Positions 43,714 through 52,050 of a stretch of 64,000 nt of DNA are shown here, one piece after another (position 1 is the stretch's first letter; each line of letters begins with the position of its first letter). The notes beneath the pieces are model-generated. The model was not told the DNA's origin. It was given only the letters and a program-made list of their open reading frames with translations, and ran no database searches. This DNA comes from Burkholderiales bacterium (lineage in GTDB: Bacteria > Pseudomonadota > Gammaproteobacteria > Burkholderiales > SG8-41): contig JAUXYA010000011.1 in the NCBI GenBank assembly GCA_030684405.1, positions 434,001 to 498,000 of the forward strand, read 5' to 3'. The translations under genes and the position numbers were made by a program.

Positions 43714-43896
43714 ATGTTCAGAAAATCGGATTTTTTTATTATTCTGGCAGTGATGATTTCGTTCTTCATTTCCGCTTATTTGTGGTTTGTGGTGCAAGAC
43801 CGCGAGCAGGCGATTTTTACGGCGATCTGGATTCCCTCCATCTTCTGCTTCGGCATTTATTTCAAGCTCGCCGCCTTACTCGGGAGGAACCGCTAA
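43714..43896 (+). CDS. 60-residue membrane protein, function unknown
   Basis: It has two hydrophobic segments (SDFFIILAVMISFFISAYLW and an AIWIPSIFCFGIYFKLAALL stretch) around a short charged turn (VQDREQ). AGGAG lies 6 bases before the ATG. Its TAA overlaps the next ATG (TAATG). It has the size and look of an accessory subunit of a membrane complex, but no family was recognised. Confidence 0.6.
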   Translation: MFRKSDFFIILAVMISFFISAYLWFVVQDREQAIFTAIWIPSIFCFGIYFKLAALLGRNR

Positions 43897-43991
43897 TGCC
43901 GTTCGATCTGTTGATTATGGGCGCAGTAGTGTTCACTCTGTTGCTGGTCGGTCTGGCTTTTACAGTAATGGAGTTCCGTAACATGAAATGA
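43896..43991 (+). CDS. 31-residue single-pass membrane peptide
   Basis: MPFDLLIMGAVVFTLLLVGL continues to AFTVMEFRNMK: one TM helix with a short charged tail. GGGAGG lies 8 bases upstream and the ATG overlaps the preceding stop, which argues that it is translated. Function unknown; it is tightly coupled to the 60-residue protein. Confidence 0.55.
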   Translation: MPFDLLIMGAVVFTLLLVGLAFTVMEFRNMK

Positions 43992-44113
43992 GAGCCTGCC
44001 GTCACGCACAGTCATGTCGTATGGAACTGTGACCGGAATGTCGATGCCGACAATCGCGAGGCCTTTGGTGCCGCCGGCCCTGGCCATTGGTGAAATGAGA
44101 CGAGGAGTTCAGC

Positions 44114-44311
44114 ATGACTGAAGACCTGCGCTGCTGCGGCAGCGGCACCTGCATCATCGACTGCGACGGCCGCTGCTGGTGTGGCCAGCAATGGGACGGG
44201 CAAACGATGTGCCGCGGGCCGCTGGCACTCGCCGCGGACCATGCAGAAAAAGATCCATCGCCGAGCGCACGGATTACCGCAGGGATAATTCGGCCTGCTC
44301 CAAAGAATTAG
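44114..44311 (+). CDS. Small Cys-rich protein, probably metal-binding
   Basis: This 65-residue product has seven cysteines in its first half (LRCCGSGTCIIDCDGRCWCG and TMC), a spacing suited to Zn or Fe-S binding, followed by a less ordered tail. AGGAG lies 7 bases before the ATG. The N-terminal Cys motif looks conserved-type while the tail may be variable or extended by mutation. Function unknown. Confidence 0.6.
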   Translation: MTEDLRCCGSGTCIIDCDGRCWCGQQWDGQTMCRGPLALAADHAEKDPSPSARITAGIIRPAPKN

Positions 44312-44376
44312 CCACGGCTCGATGTAGAAAAGTGGGCGTGTCCAATCAACTTTCCCTGAAGCCGCAGAAATACAAA

Positions 44377-44399
44377 AGCCCGGCCGCAGGGGCCTGGCT
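44377..44399 (-). terminator. Rho-independent terminator for the cyclase-like gene
   Basis: On the minus strand AGCCAGGCC pairs with GGCCGGGCT around a short loop and is followed by TTTT. It lies about 165 bases beyond the cyclase-like gene's stop. The stretch 44400-44562 between them shows nothing else recognisable. Confidence 0.5.
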
Positions 44400-44562
44400 C
44401 AGTACTTGAACAGGAGCAAAAATCTGGCGCCCGATATTGGCAAACCCGAGCATATATGGCTACTGACGGTGACATGATAACGACCATGCTCAGTAGCGGC
44501 GGGTTCGGCGACGACGTGTCCGGCTTCGAAGTGATACAACGGCAGGATTTTGCGTTCCTTGA

Positions 44563-45819
44563 CTATTGGCTCCGCGGCGGATGCAGGTCGCGATGCTGGA
44601 TGCCCAGGAAAATCGGCCCGGCGCGCAGGCGGTGGATGTTGATCTTGGCGTTGTAGACCGGGTGCACGATGCCGTGTTTGTCGCGCAGTTCGTAACGGTT
44701 GACCATGAAACCGCCCTCGGGGAGTGCTTCGCCGGTGAGATAGCAGCGGATGTTGCCGATCTCGTCGCCGGCCACCACCAGCCCACGCAACTGGTTGAGG
44801 CTCAGCGCGGCGCGCTCAACGAAGTTGAGAGTGTTGAAGTGGCGCACGCCGGCATCACCGTCATCGGCCATCTCGATCTCGAAGTCGCCGAGCAGGATCT
44901 GCCCGGGCAAAGCCTGCTCGATCATGCGCGCGAGGTCGATGGTGACCTGGCCGACAATGTAGCCGAAGGTCGTGGGATTGAGCCCTTCGACCTGGTGGAA
45001 CTCGTAATGCTTGCCGACATGGAAGGCCGCGCGCAGCTCCGGCACCGGAAAACGCTGCGCCTTGCGACGTGCTACTGCGTTGTCGGCAAGGATCAGCATC
45101 ACCAGCTTGTAGAGCGCGATGTTGCCTTCTATGGTCTGGCTGCGGTTCCAGATGTAGAAGCCGTCGCCGGTGGTGGTGCGCGCGAAATTGATGTCGACAT
45201 CCTTGGACAGCAGCTGGCGGTAGGCCGAGTTCACCGAGTAGCTGATGCTGTTGAGCATCGCCACCTGCTCCAGCGGCGTGCGCAGCGAGAAGCCGACCGC
45301 GTCGAGCAGCACCACCGCGCGCCGCGGCACCAGCGAAACGCTGTAACGGGCGATCAACCGGGTCACCAGCGCATCGACAGGCTGAACTGACAGGGGAAAC
45401 ACCTTGCGCATGACATGGGCCGTCTTGCCAAGCACGCCGCGGATGCGCTCGAACTCCGCATTCGTCACATGGCGCTCCCCGGCAAATATGCCGTCGATGA
45501 AAGCCACGGTGTCAGCCACGCCCGGGGTCGCGGGGTCGGTGTCGAAGGGCTCAAGAATGGCGTAGTGGCGTACCGCAAGGAACCGGTACTCGTCGCCGAG
45601 CCGTGTCCACACCAGGACGATGTTTGCCCCAAGATCCCAGGCATCGAACAGCAGGTCGTCAATGGCCGCCAGCAACTGGCGCAGTTGCGGCGTCAGTACA
45701 TGCCCCTCCTCGGTCGCAGCCGCGACTGCATCGATCCAGCTGTAGCGTTTGATGGCGCCTTCCTCCTGCCCTGATTGCCTGTATCCGGCCTGGCGCTCCG
45801 GTTGTGCGGCGACGGGCAC
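44563..45819 (-). CDS. Class III nucleotide cyclase-like domain protein
   Basis: The 418-residue product has an N-terminal region (1 to about 160) of unknown type and a central domain resembling adenylate/guanylate cyclases. VVLLDAVGFS holds the first metal Asp (about residue 170), TTTGDGFYIWN the second (about 217), and AAFHVGKHYEF with VDLAR-like helices follows. A C-terminal part (about 320-418) is unassigned. It starts with GTG. Whether it makes cAMP, cGMP or nothing cannot be told; the cNMP-binding protein at 7958 is a possible but distant partner. Confidence 0.6.
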   Translation of the reverse strand: MPVAAQPERQAGYRQSGQEEGAIKRYSWIDAVAAATEEGHVLTPQLRQLLAAIDDLLFDAWDLGANIVLVWTRLGDEYRFLAVRHYAILEPFDTDPATPGVADTVAFIDGIFAGERHVTNAEFERIRGVLGKTAHVMRKVFPLSVQPVDALVTRLIARYSVSLVPRRAVVLLDAVGFSLRTPLEQVAMLNSISYSVNSAYRQLLSKDVDINFARTTTGDGFYIWNRSQTIEGNIALYKLVMLILADNAVARRKAQRFPVPELRAAFHVGKHYEFHQVEGLNPTTFGYIVGQVTIDLARMIEQALPGQILLGDFEIEMADDGDAGVRHFNTLNFVERAALSLNQLRGLVVAGDEIGNIRCYLTGEALPEGGFMVNRYELRDKHGIVHPVYNAKINIHRLRAGPIFLGIQHRDLHPPRSQ

Positions 45820-45868
45820 TTCCCGCCATTCTGGACGAGCAGTGCCCCTCGGGCAAACGCCCTGTCGT

Positions 45869-46648
45869 TCAGTAAGTTCCGGGGTAGGTGCCGCCGTCGA
45901 TCAGGAAGTTCTGCCCGGTGATGAAAGCCGCCTGCATACTGCAGACATAGGCGCAGAGTTCACCGAATTCGTTGGGATCGCCAAAGCGGCCGGCGGGAAT
46001 GACCTGGCTGCGCTTGGCGAGGTACTGCTCCAGCGTTATTCCGGCCTCCTTGGCATTCACGGTCAGCCGCGTCTTCAGGCGATCGGTCATGAACTGGCCG
46101 GGCAGGATGTTGTTGATGGTGACGTTGTGGCGCACGGTCTTGCGCGCGAGACCGGCGACAAAACCGGTAAGTCCCGAGCGCGCAGCGTTCGATAGTCCGA
46201 GTTCCTCGATCGGCGCCTTCACCGAGTTGGAAGTGATGTTGACGATACGGCCGAATTTCCGCGCGATCATGCCGTCGACAGTGGCCTTGATCAGCTCAAT
46301 CGGCGTCAGCATGTTGGCATCCACCGCCTTGATCCAGTCGTCACGGCTCCAGTTGCGAAAATCGCCAGGCGGCGGGCCACCGGCATTATTGACCAGAATG
46401 TCGGGCTGCGGACAAGCGGCGAGTACCGCAGCGCGGCCATCGGGTGTGGTGATGTCGGCGACGATGGCGGTGACCTTCACGCCCGAAGCCTTGCGGATGT
46501 CCTCCGCGGTCTGCTCCAGCGCCTCGCGGCCGCGTGCCATGATCGTGACATCGACACCTTCTCGCGCCAGTGACATCGCGCAGGCGCGGCCCAGTCCCTT
46601 GCTTGCCGCGCACACCAGCGCGCTCCTGCCCTTGATTCCGAGGTCCAT
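45869..46648 (-). CDS. SDR-family oxidoreductase with atypical active site
   Basis: The 259-residue product is a short-chain dehydrogenase. The nucleotide loop is CAASKGLGRA, NNAGGPPPG follows, and the C-terminus FITGQNFLIDGGTYPGTY matches the family. The catalytic segment reads SNSVKAPIEELGLSNAARSG, so the usual YxxxK is missing: Tyr and Lys positions hold non-catalytic residues and Arg. It belongs to a FabG-like subgroup with this change. Activity is therefore uncertain. It is divergent from a Bug receptor gene. Confidence 0.87.
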   Translation of the reverse strand: MDLGIKGRSALVCAASKGLGRACAMSLAREGVDVTIMARGREALEQTAEDIRKASGVKVTAIVADITTPDGRAAVLAACPQPDILVNNAGGPPPGDFRNWSRDDWIKAVDANMLTPIELIKATVDGMIARKFGRIVNITSNSVKAPIEELGLSNAARSGLTGFVAGLARKTVRHNVTINNILPGQFMTDRLKTRLTVNAKEAGITLEQYLAKRSQVIPAGRFGDPNEFGELCAYVCSMQAAFITGQNFLIDGGTYPGTY

Positions 46649-46791
46649 TTATTGAACGTCCCTTTCGTTATTCCTTGCTTATTCATTGCACAAACAAAAT
46701 AGCCGGTGCTAATGTAGCACGCCCCACGCCGGATCATTTCAAGGCACACGATCCGGACACGCATTCCAATTCAAAGAGCGAGGAGATCATC

Positions 46792-47772
46792 ATGAACAGA
46801 ACACAATTGCTGCCGCTTTGCGGCATGCTGGCAGCGCTTGCCGGTGCCGGATTCACCAGCGGCGCCTGGGCGCAGGCCTACCCGAACAAAACCGTGCGCA
46901 TGATCGTACCCTTCGCTCCGGGCGGCAACACCGACATCATCGCGCGCATCGTTGTGCCGGGCATGAGCAAGGCGCTCGGCCAGCAGATCATCATCGACAA
47001 CCGCGGCGGCGCCGGCAGCATGCTCGGCACCGACATGGCAGCGAAGTCGCCGCCCGACGGATACACGCTGCTGATGGTGTCGGCGGCGCACGTGATCAAT
47101 CCGGCAATGGTTAAAAAGCTGCCTTTCGACCCGGTGAAGAGTTTCGCCGCGATCTCCAAGGTGGCCGACGTACCGAGCGCAATCGTCGTACATCCCTCGC
47201 TGCCGGTGAAAAACGCCAAGCAGCTGATCGCGCTGGCTAAATCTAAACCCGGCCAGCTCAATTACGGCAGCGCCGGCCGCGGCAGCATTGGCCACCTTTC
47301 GGCGGAACTGCTGGGCTCCGTGGCGCAGATCAAGATGACCCATATTCCGTACAAGGGCGCCGGTCCTGCGCTGACCGACACCATGGCCGGCCATGTCGAG
47401 CTGCTGATCAGCAGCATGCCGGCGATCATCGGCCAGTCGCGCGCGGGCAGGCTGCGCATGATCGCCCAGGGTGGCGAAAAACGCTCGCCCGCAGCGGCCG
47501 ACGTGCCGACCATGATCGAATCCGGCGTGCCGGGCTTCGTTGTCACCGCCGGCTTCGGCCTCTTCGCGCCGGCCGGGACGCCGCGCCCTGCAATCGACAG
47601 TGTACTCGGCGCATTGAAATCCGCGCTGTCGGATCCTGCGGTGCGCGACCGCCTGTCCGGCGAAGGCGCCGATCCGGTGGGCAGCACACCCGAAGAGTAC
47701 GACCAATTCACCCGCGGCGAAATCGAAAAATGGATCAAGGTCGCGCGCGCCGCAGGAATTCAGCCCGAGTGA
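46792..47772 (+). CDS. Bug-family (TctC-like) periplasmic binding protein
   Basis: The 326-residue receptor has a signal peptide (about 1-28, ending AWA-Q). Family motifs are YPNKTVRMIVPFAPGGNTDI, NRGGAGSMLGTD, PPDGYTLL and HIPYKGAGPALTD. AGGAG lies 8 bases before the ATG. It is the second Bug protein of the window, distinct from that at 18155, and is followed 40 bases later by an AhpD-like gene. Confidence 0.95.
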   Translation: MNRTQLLPLCGMLAALAGAGFTSGAWAQAYPNKTVRMIVPFAPGGNTDIIARIVVPGMSKALGQQIIIDNRGGAGSMLGTDMAAKSPPDGYTLLMVSAAHVINPAMVKKLPFDPVKSFAAISKVADVPSAIVVHPSLPVKNAKQLIALAKSKPGQLNYGSAGRGSIGHLSAELLGSVAQIKMTHIPYKGAGPALTDTMAGHVELLISSMPAIIGQSRAGRLRMIAQGGEKRSPAAADVPTMIESGVPGFVVTAGFGLFAPAGTPRPAIDSVLGALKSALSDPAVRDRLSGEGADPVGSTPEEYDQFTRGEIEKWIKVARAAGIQPE

Positions 47773-47812
47773 TCGGCGACACCGCACCTACCGGAGAAGA
47801 ATCATCATCATC

Positions 47813-48418
47813 ATGAACAAGACTACAAAAAAAACCGCCGTCGCGCAGAAAGCCGGCAAAGCCGGGCGTTTTTCCTGGCTGCGGCTGCCCGCACCCGCGA
47901 AACCCGAGCCCGCGGTGCTCGAACTGCAGCAGCAGAGCCAGCAGCGGCTGGGCTTCGTCCGCAACTTCCTGAAGCTGCCCTTCGGTCCCGGCCGCCTCGC
48001 CTTGTACCAGGGCTATATGGACCGGCTGATGCGCGGCCCCGACGGCGAACTGCCGCCGGTGGAACGCGAACTGCTGGCGCTGATCGCCAGTGTCGAGAAC
48101 CGCTGCGAGGTGTGCATCCTGTCGCATGGCGGCGCGCTGAAAAAATACGGCATGGATCCACGGCTGGTCGACACCCTGTGCCTCGCCTGGCGCCGCGCCG
48201 ATCTTCCGCCGCGGCATCATGCCCTCGCCGAATTTGCCTCAAAGCTGACGCTGCATCCTGCTGATGTCGACGCAACACTGATGGGCGGTTTGCGCGCGGC
48301 GGGATTCAGCGAAGCCGAGATTTTCGAGGCAATCCAGGTGGTCGCTATCTACAACTCGAACAACCGCATCAATAACGCGCTGGGCATGCAGCCTAACGCT
48401 GAGGCACGCCCTTCATAA
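47813..48418 (+). CDS. Carboxymuconolactone decarboxylase/AhpD-like protein
   Basis: The 201-residue product has the AhpD-type CxxC active site in NRCEVCILSHGGAL, with Glu and His placed as in peroxidase-related CMD proteins. A C-terminal helical repeat (FEAIQVVAIYNSNNRINNAL) follows. The N-terminus is Lys/Ala-rich. It may reduce peroxides or act as a decarboxylase-like enzyme; the CxxC favours redox function. It probably shares a transcript with the Bug gene. Confidence 0.87.
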   Translation: MNKTTKKTAVAQKAGKAGRFSWLRLPAPAKPEPAVLELQQQSQQRLGFVRNFLKLPFGPGRLALYQGYMDRLMRGPDGELPPVERELLALIASVENRCEVCILSHGGALKKYGMDPRLVDTLCLAWRRADLPPRHHALAEFASKLTLHPADVDATLMGGLRAAGFSEAEIFEAIQVVAIYNSNNRINNALGMQPNAEARPS

Positions 48419-48458
48419 TATGCAGCTCCACTCACGCTGCTGTCGTATCATCGCTGGC

Positions 48459-49262
48459 ATGAGACCAGGCACATATCCAACACACGGCCGCAGCGCATTC
48501 GGTGCTGCACTCCTGGCCTGCGCCCTGGTGGCGCAGGCTTCGACACCCCGGACGGTGGATGTACCCTCGCGTCCCGGGGTTACACAACGCATACTCGTCA
48601 TCAAACCGGACAAACCGCTGGCCGCAGTCGTGCTCTTTGCCGGCGGCGACGGCAATATCCAGGCTCAGGACGATGGCAGCGTTGCACGCGGCGGGAATTT
48701 TCTGGTGCGCTCACGGGAGCTGTTCTCTGCCGGAGGCTTGTTGACCGTGGTCATCGATGTACCCTCTGACAAACAATCCCATCCTTATCTGTCCGGAAAT
48801 CGCCAGACCGCTGAGCATGTTGCCGATGTCAAAGCGGTGATCGCCTGGCTGCGCCAGCAGGCCAACATCCCCGTTTGGCTGGTTGGCACCAGTCGCGGTA
48901 CGCAGTCGGTTGCCTATGCAGCCACGCAGTTGCCACGAGATGAAGGCGGTCCCGACGGGATTGTGTTGACTGCAACGATGCTCACTGACCGCGACAGCCG
49001 TGCCGTTCCGGAAATGGATCTTGATCGCCTGCGCATCCCCGTGCTGGTGGTTCACCACCGGAACGATGCCTGCCGCCATACCCTGCTGCGGGACATGCCG
49101 CGGCTGATGGAACGCCTGACCACGCCGCCGCGCAAGGAACTGATCGTGGTTGAGGGCGGTGACACCACGGGCGACTCCTGCGGTGCCCGTGCCTACCACG
49201 GTTTCAATAATACGGAAAACGAAGTCGTCAAGCGTATCGCCGCCTGGATCACCGCGCGTTGA
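48459..49262 (+). CDS. Exported alpha/beta-hydrolase-like protein
   Basis: The 267-residue product has a signal peptide (about 12-28, ALLACALVAQAS) and an alpha/beta hydrolase core. The nucleophile elbow is GTSRG, the oxyanion region is VVLFAGGDGN, Asp is in VVHHRNDACR and His in ARAYHGF. Substrate unknown. The ATG at 48459 is preferred over the frame start at 48420, where the residues are not signal-like. Confidence 0.78.
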   Translation: MRPGTYPTHGRSAFGAALLACALVAQASTPRTVDVPSRPGVTQRILVIKPDKPLAAVVLFAGGDGNIQAQDDGSVARGGNFLVRSRELFSAGGLLTVVIDVPSDKQSHPYLSGNRQTAEHVADVKAVIAWLRQQANIPVWLVGTSRGTQSVAYAATQLPRDEGGPDGIVLTATMLTDRDSRAVPEMDLDRLRIPVLVVHHRNDACRHTLLRDMPRLMERLTTPPRKELIVVEGGDTTGDSCGARAYHGFNNTENEVVKRIAAWITAR

Positions 49263-49289
49263 GGCCCCGGGCCGCAGCAAGGCCTTCGT

Positions 49290-49295
49290 TATAAT
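49290..49295 (+). promoter_or_regulatory. Candidate -10 box for serB
   Basis: TATAAT lies 28 bases before the serB ATG; no clear -35 hexamer. Confidence 0.4.
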
Positions 49296-49322
49296 TGCCG
49301 CTCCCGATTTCCGGAAACTGTT

Positions 49323-50165
49323 ATGTATCTCGTGATCCAGGGTGCGGACATCGAAACGTCCGACCTCAAGGCGCTGGCGAAACTGGCCGGCGCTTCCGCC
49401 ATCGACCGCCTCGGCGACACCGCCTTCCGCCTGCGTGGTGCGCAGCCCGCCGCCGGCATTGCCGAACTTTGCGCCGATGCGAAACTCGACCATGGATTCG
49501 TACCTGAAGGCCGCCGCCTCTCCGACTTCGGGCTGCTGGTGATGGATATGGATTCGACGCTGATCACGATGGAAACCATCGACGAGCTTGCCGACATGAT
49601 CGGCATCAAGGACGCAGTCGCGAAAATCACCGGGCGGGCGATGCGCGGCGAGATCGAATACGACCAAAGCCTGCGTGAACGCCTTGCCCTGCTGAAGGGA
49701 CTCGACGAATCGGCGCTGCAGCGGGTCTACGACGAACGGCTGAAATTCTCACCGGGCGCGGAACGCATGCTGGACAGGATACGCAAGGCGGGAATCCGCA
49801 CCTTGCTGGTCTCCGGCGGATTCAGCTTCATGACCGAGCGTCTGAAGTCACGCGTGCAACTCGACTACGCACACTCCAATGTGCTGGAAATCAGTGGCGG
49901 CAAGCTCACCGGTGCAGTCGTCGGCGGCATCGTCAACGCCGACGCGAAACGCGCGGCGCTGCTGAAAGTTGCGGGCGAACTCGGATTGAAGCGGGAGCAG
50001 ATCGCGGGCGTCGGCGACGGCGCGAATGACCTGAAGTTCATGGCCGAGTGTGGTGTCAGCATCGCCTATCGCGCCAAGCCGGTGGTGCGCGAGCAGACGA
50101 ACTATGCGATCAATCATTCGGGGCTTGATGCCCTGCTCTGCTTGCTGTCTGCGGAAAACGGATAA
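49323..50165 (+). CDS. serB: Phosphoserine phosphatase
   Basis: SerB performs the last step of serine synthesis. The 280-residue product has a short N-terminal regulatory-like region and a HAD domain. Motif I is VMDMDSTLITMETIDELAD, motif II LLVSGGFS, motif III Lys in DAKRAALLK and motif IV GVGDGANDLKFM. Serine is also the CysE substrate, whose gene lies at 60.7 kb. The stop codon is the first bases of an AT-rich element. Confidence 0.96.
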   Translation: MYLVIQGADIETSDLKALAKLAGASAIDRLGDTAFRLRGAQPAAGIAELCADAKLDHGFVPEGRRLSDFGLLVMDMDSTLITMETIDELADMIGIKDAVAKITGRAMRGEIEYDQSLRERLALLKGLDESALQRVYDERLKFSPGAERMLDRIRKAGIRTLLVSGGFSFMTERLKSRVQLDYAHSNVLEISGGKLTGAVVGGIVNADAKRAALLKVAGELGLKREQIAGVGDGANDLKFMAECGVSIAYRAKPVVREQTNYAINHSGLDALLCLLSAENG

Positions 50166-50196
50166 AAGTACTTTATAATCAAGTACTTATATAAAT
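50162..50196 (+). repeat. AT-rich dispersed element, copy 7
   Basis: TTTATAATCAAGTACTTATA followed by TAAAT occupies most of the gap between convergent serB and the cytochrome gene. AATCAA-N4-TTA matches the IHF consensus. The serB TAA is inside its left edge. Confidence 0.6.
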
Positions 50197-50208
50197 GGCG
50201 TAATGCCG

Positions 50209-50487
50209 CTATTGCGGAAACCTGTAGAAATCGCGGTTCATCCAGGCCACGATGTCCTCGATCTCCTGCCTGGTGAACTTCGGATTCATGCGGTCGTTCC
50301 AGCGCTCGGTTTCTTTTTTCAGCGCGGCGAGGGTTTTTACTTTCGCTTTCGGCGGCAGGTAAAGCTCGGTGCCATGGCAGCCGAGGCAATCCTGGTGCAG
50401 TTGCTCGCCACGCACCGGATCGCCGGCAGCCTGTACCGCAGGCGCGGCGAGAACTGAAGCCAGCAACAGGGTCGCGACGATCTTCAT
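50209..50487 (-). CDS. Small periplasmic c-type cytochrome
   Basis: The 92-residue product has a signal peptide (about 1-20, ending VQA-A) and one heme-binding CLGCH motif near residue 34. A Met axial-ligand candidate lies in DRMNPKFTRQEIEDIVAWMN, typical of class I cytochromes c. It overlaps the upstream small exported protein gene by 4 bases. Electron partner unknown. Confidence 0.9.
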   Translation of the reverse strand: MKIVATLLLASVLAAPAVQAAGDPVRGEQLHQDCLGCHGTELYLPPKAKVKTLAALKKETERWNDRMNPKFTRQEIEDIVAWMNRDFYRFPQ

Positions 50488-50771
50488 TTGCTTTCCTTCC
50501 GCTCACGGCTCGGATCGCTCACTCTCAATCCCTGCAGTCGCGCGCGCGCTTCCATTGCCTTCACATGTTCGGCGCGCAGACGCTCGCGTTCTGCCGCGGT
50601 GCCGGCACCGCGCAAGCGCAGCCGGTACTGCTCGCGTTCCTGCGTGGTCATCAACTCGGAGCCGGGAATGATTTCGCGCTGCACAGGTACGGACTCGGCA
50701 GCCATGGCGGGCACAACCGCGGCCGCGAATAAAACCGCCACACACAGGGATATCAGTACTCGGATATTCAT
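50484..50771 (-). CDS. Small exported protein, function unknown
   Basis: The 95-residue product has a signal peptide (MNIRVLISLCVAVLFAAAVV and on to MAA) and a charged, helical mature part with LMTTQEREQYRLRLRGAGTA and a run of Arg/Glu. It is coupled to the cytochrome gene by a 4-base overlap. Proteins of this pattern are common next to small cytochromes but are uncharacterised. Confidence 0.7.
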   Translation of the reverse strand: MNIRVLISLCVAVLFAAAVVPAMAAESVPVQREIIPGSELMTTQEREQYRLRLRGAGTAAERERLRAEHVKAMEARARLQGLRVSDPSRERKESK

Positions 50772-50917
50772 GACGCGATTGTGCGGCCTCCACGGCCAGA
50801 CATGTTGACCTGCATCAATCCGACTGCCCGCCCCGGTGTCGCGCAGAGGAGATACGGGACTACCGGGGTTCGGAGAAGTGCAAAGGCAGAGGCGCATGCA
50901 CTGCAAATGTGCGCAGA

Positions 50918-51964
50918 TCAATACACCGGATAACGGCCCTGGTCACCCAGGCCATAAGGTTGCATCGGGCCGCCCCCCTCACCACACATGCCGTAGATGA
51001 AGGGAAAAGTCGCACGACCGGGTGTCAGGAAACGCAGGTCCCTGAACCAGACGCAAAGATTGCCGTCCTCGCCGTCGATCCGGTGGAGAATTGGATAGGC
51101 GGAGAACCAGCGGAAAAACGCGAAATCATGATGCTCGAACACCGCACGCACTGCGGCACGTTCACCGCCATTGCCGAAGCGTGGACTGAATTCCCAGGCC
51201 GCCTTGTCGAGCGGGCGGTACGCGGCGTCGAGCCGCGCGATCAGGCCTGCCTCGGGAGCAGCGGACAACAGTTCGTCGCGCCGGACATTGATGTGACTGT
51301 AGTGATAACCCGCAGCATCCTCGACGACCACCATCCAGTTGAAGGGCGACACCGGGCGCGGCAATGCGCTGACCGCGACCGCGCGAATGCCTGCGGCCTG
51401 CGCATGGCGTTCGCCGAAATCGATCGCCTGCTGCAGCGCTGTGTACTGCAGGCCGACATAGGATGCCAGCAGCAGCAGACCTGCAACTGCCGGGATGCGC
51501 GAACGCCGCCAGACCAGACAGGCCAGCAGACCGGCGACGATGATGCCGCTGAACCAGAGGTCGATGATGAAGGTGGTGCCGAGGCCGTGGCGGTAGTCCG
51601 AGAACGGCGCGAAAATCATCGTGCCGAAGCTGGTGATCCAGTCGCCGGCGATATGCATCGCCAGCGACAGCGCCACCACCGGTGCATAGGTCTTCCAGCC
51701 CGGCCCCCTGCGCCAGAGCAGCGCGAGGAGCATCGACAGCAGGATTGTCCACAGCGGCAGCATGACCAGCGAGTGCGTGATCCCGCGGTGATGGTAGAGA
51801 TAGGCCAGCGGCGAAATCCACGACGCGACGACGTCAATGTCGGGGAATGCGCCGACGGCAAAGCCGATACCGACGCGACGACCCAGCGGCAATGCAGGTT
51901 TTTCGATGCCCGCAGTCGCGCGGGCCAGCAGCGCGCCGGAGAGCGCGTGGGTCAGGGTATCCAC
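50918..51964 (-). CDS. YdjM/DUF457-type membrane-bound metal-dependent hydrolase family protein
   Basis: The 348-residue product has the family pattern at its start: MDTLTHALSGALLARA, FAVGAFPDIDVVAS, YHHRGITHSLVMLPLW and HIAGDWITSFGT. The His/Asp residues resemble a metal site. About six TM helices are followed by a soluble C-terminal domain of about 150 residues. Activity is not established. It is at the 3' end of the suf transcript direction after a repeat-filled 86-base gap. Confidence 0.82.
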   Translation of the reverse strand: MDTLTHALSGALLARATAGIEKPALPLGRRVGIGFAVGAFPDIDVVASWISPLAYLYHHRGITHSLVMLPLWTILLSMLLALLWRRGPGWKTYAPVVALSLAMHIAGDWITSFGTMIFAPFSDYRHGLGTTFIIDLWFSGIIVAGLLACLVWRRSRIPAVAGLLLLASYVGLQYTALQQAIDFGERHAQAAGIRAVAVSALPRPVSPFNWMVVVEDAAGYHYSHINVRRDELLSAAPEAGLIARLDAAYRPLDKAAWEFSPRFGNGGERAAVRAVFEHHDFAFFRWFSAYPILHRIDGEDGNLCVWFRDLRFLTPGRATFPFIYGMCGEGGGPMQPYGLGDQGRYPVY

Positions 51965-51973
51965 TAATAAGGC

Positions 51974-52044
51974 AGTGCAGAATGCAAAATGAAAAATGCA
52001 AAGCGGAAGTTACACTCCGCACTCTTCATTCTGCACTCTGCATT
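51974..52044. repeat. TGCAGAATGAAAAATGCA-type hairpin repeat
   Basis: The left arm is AGTGCAGAATGCAAAATGAA and following ATGCAAAGCGGA. The right arm is TCCGCACTCTTCATTCTGCA and following CTCTGCATT. Heptad-like units recur within each arm. It fills the gap between the Rieske and YdjM-type genes. Confidence 0.7.
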
Positions 52045-52050
52045 GTATTT

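Noticed and set aside
43893-44087. A minus-strand frame beginning MARAGGTKGLAIVGIDIPV
   Set aside because: The first 40 residues look gene-like and could be a remnant, but I cannot match a family, and it overlaps two coupled plus-strand genes.
40598-44560. A prophage or complete integrative element
   Set aside because: No integrase, transposase, phage structural or conjugation gene is present; only a scar, a MITE-like element and cargo-like genes are visible.
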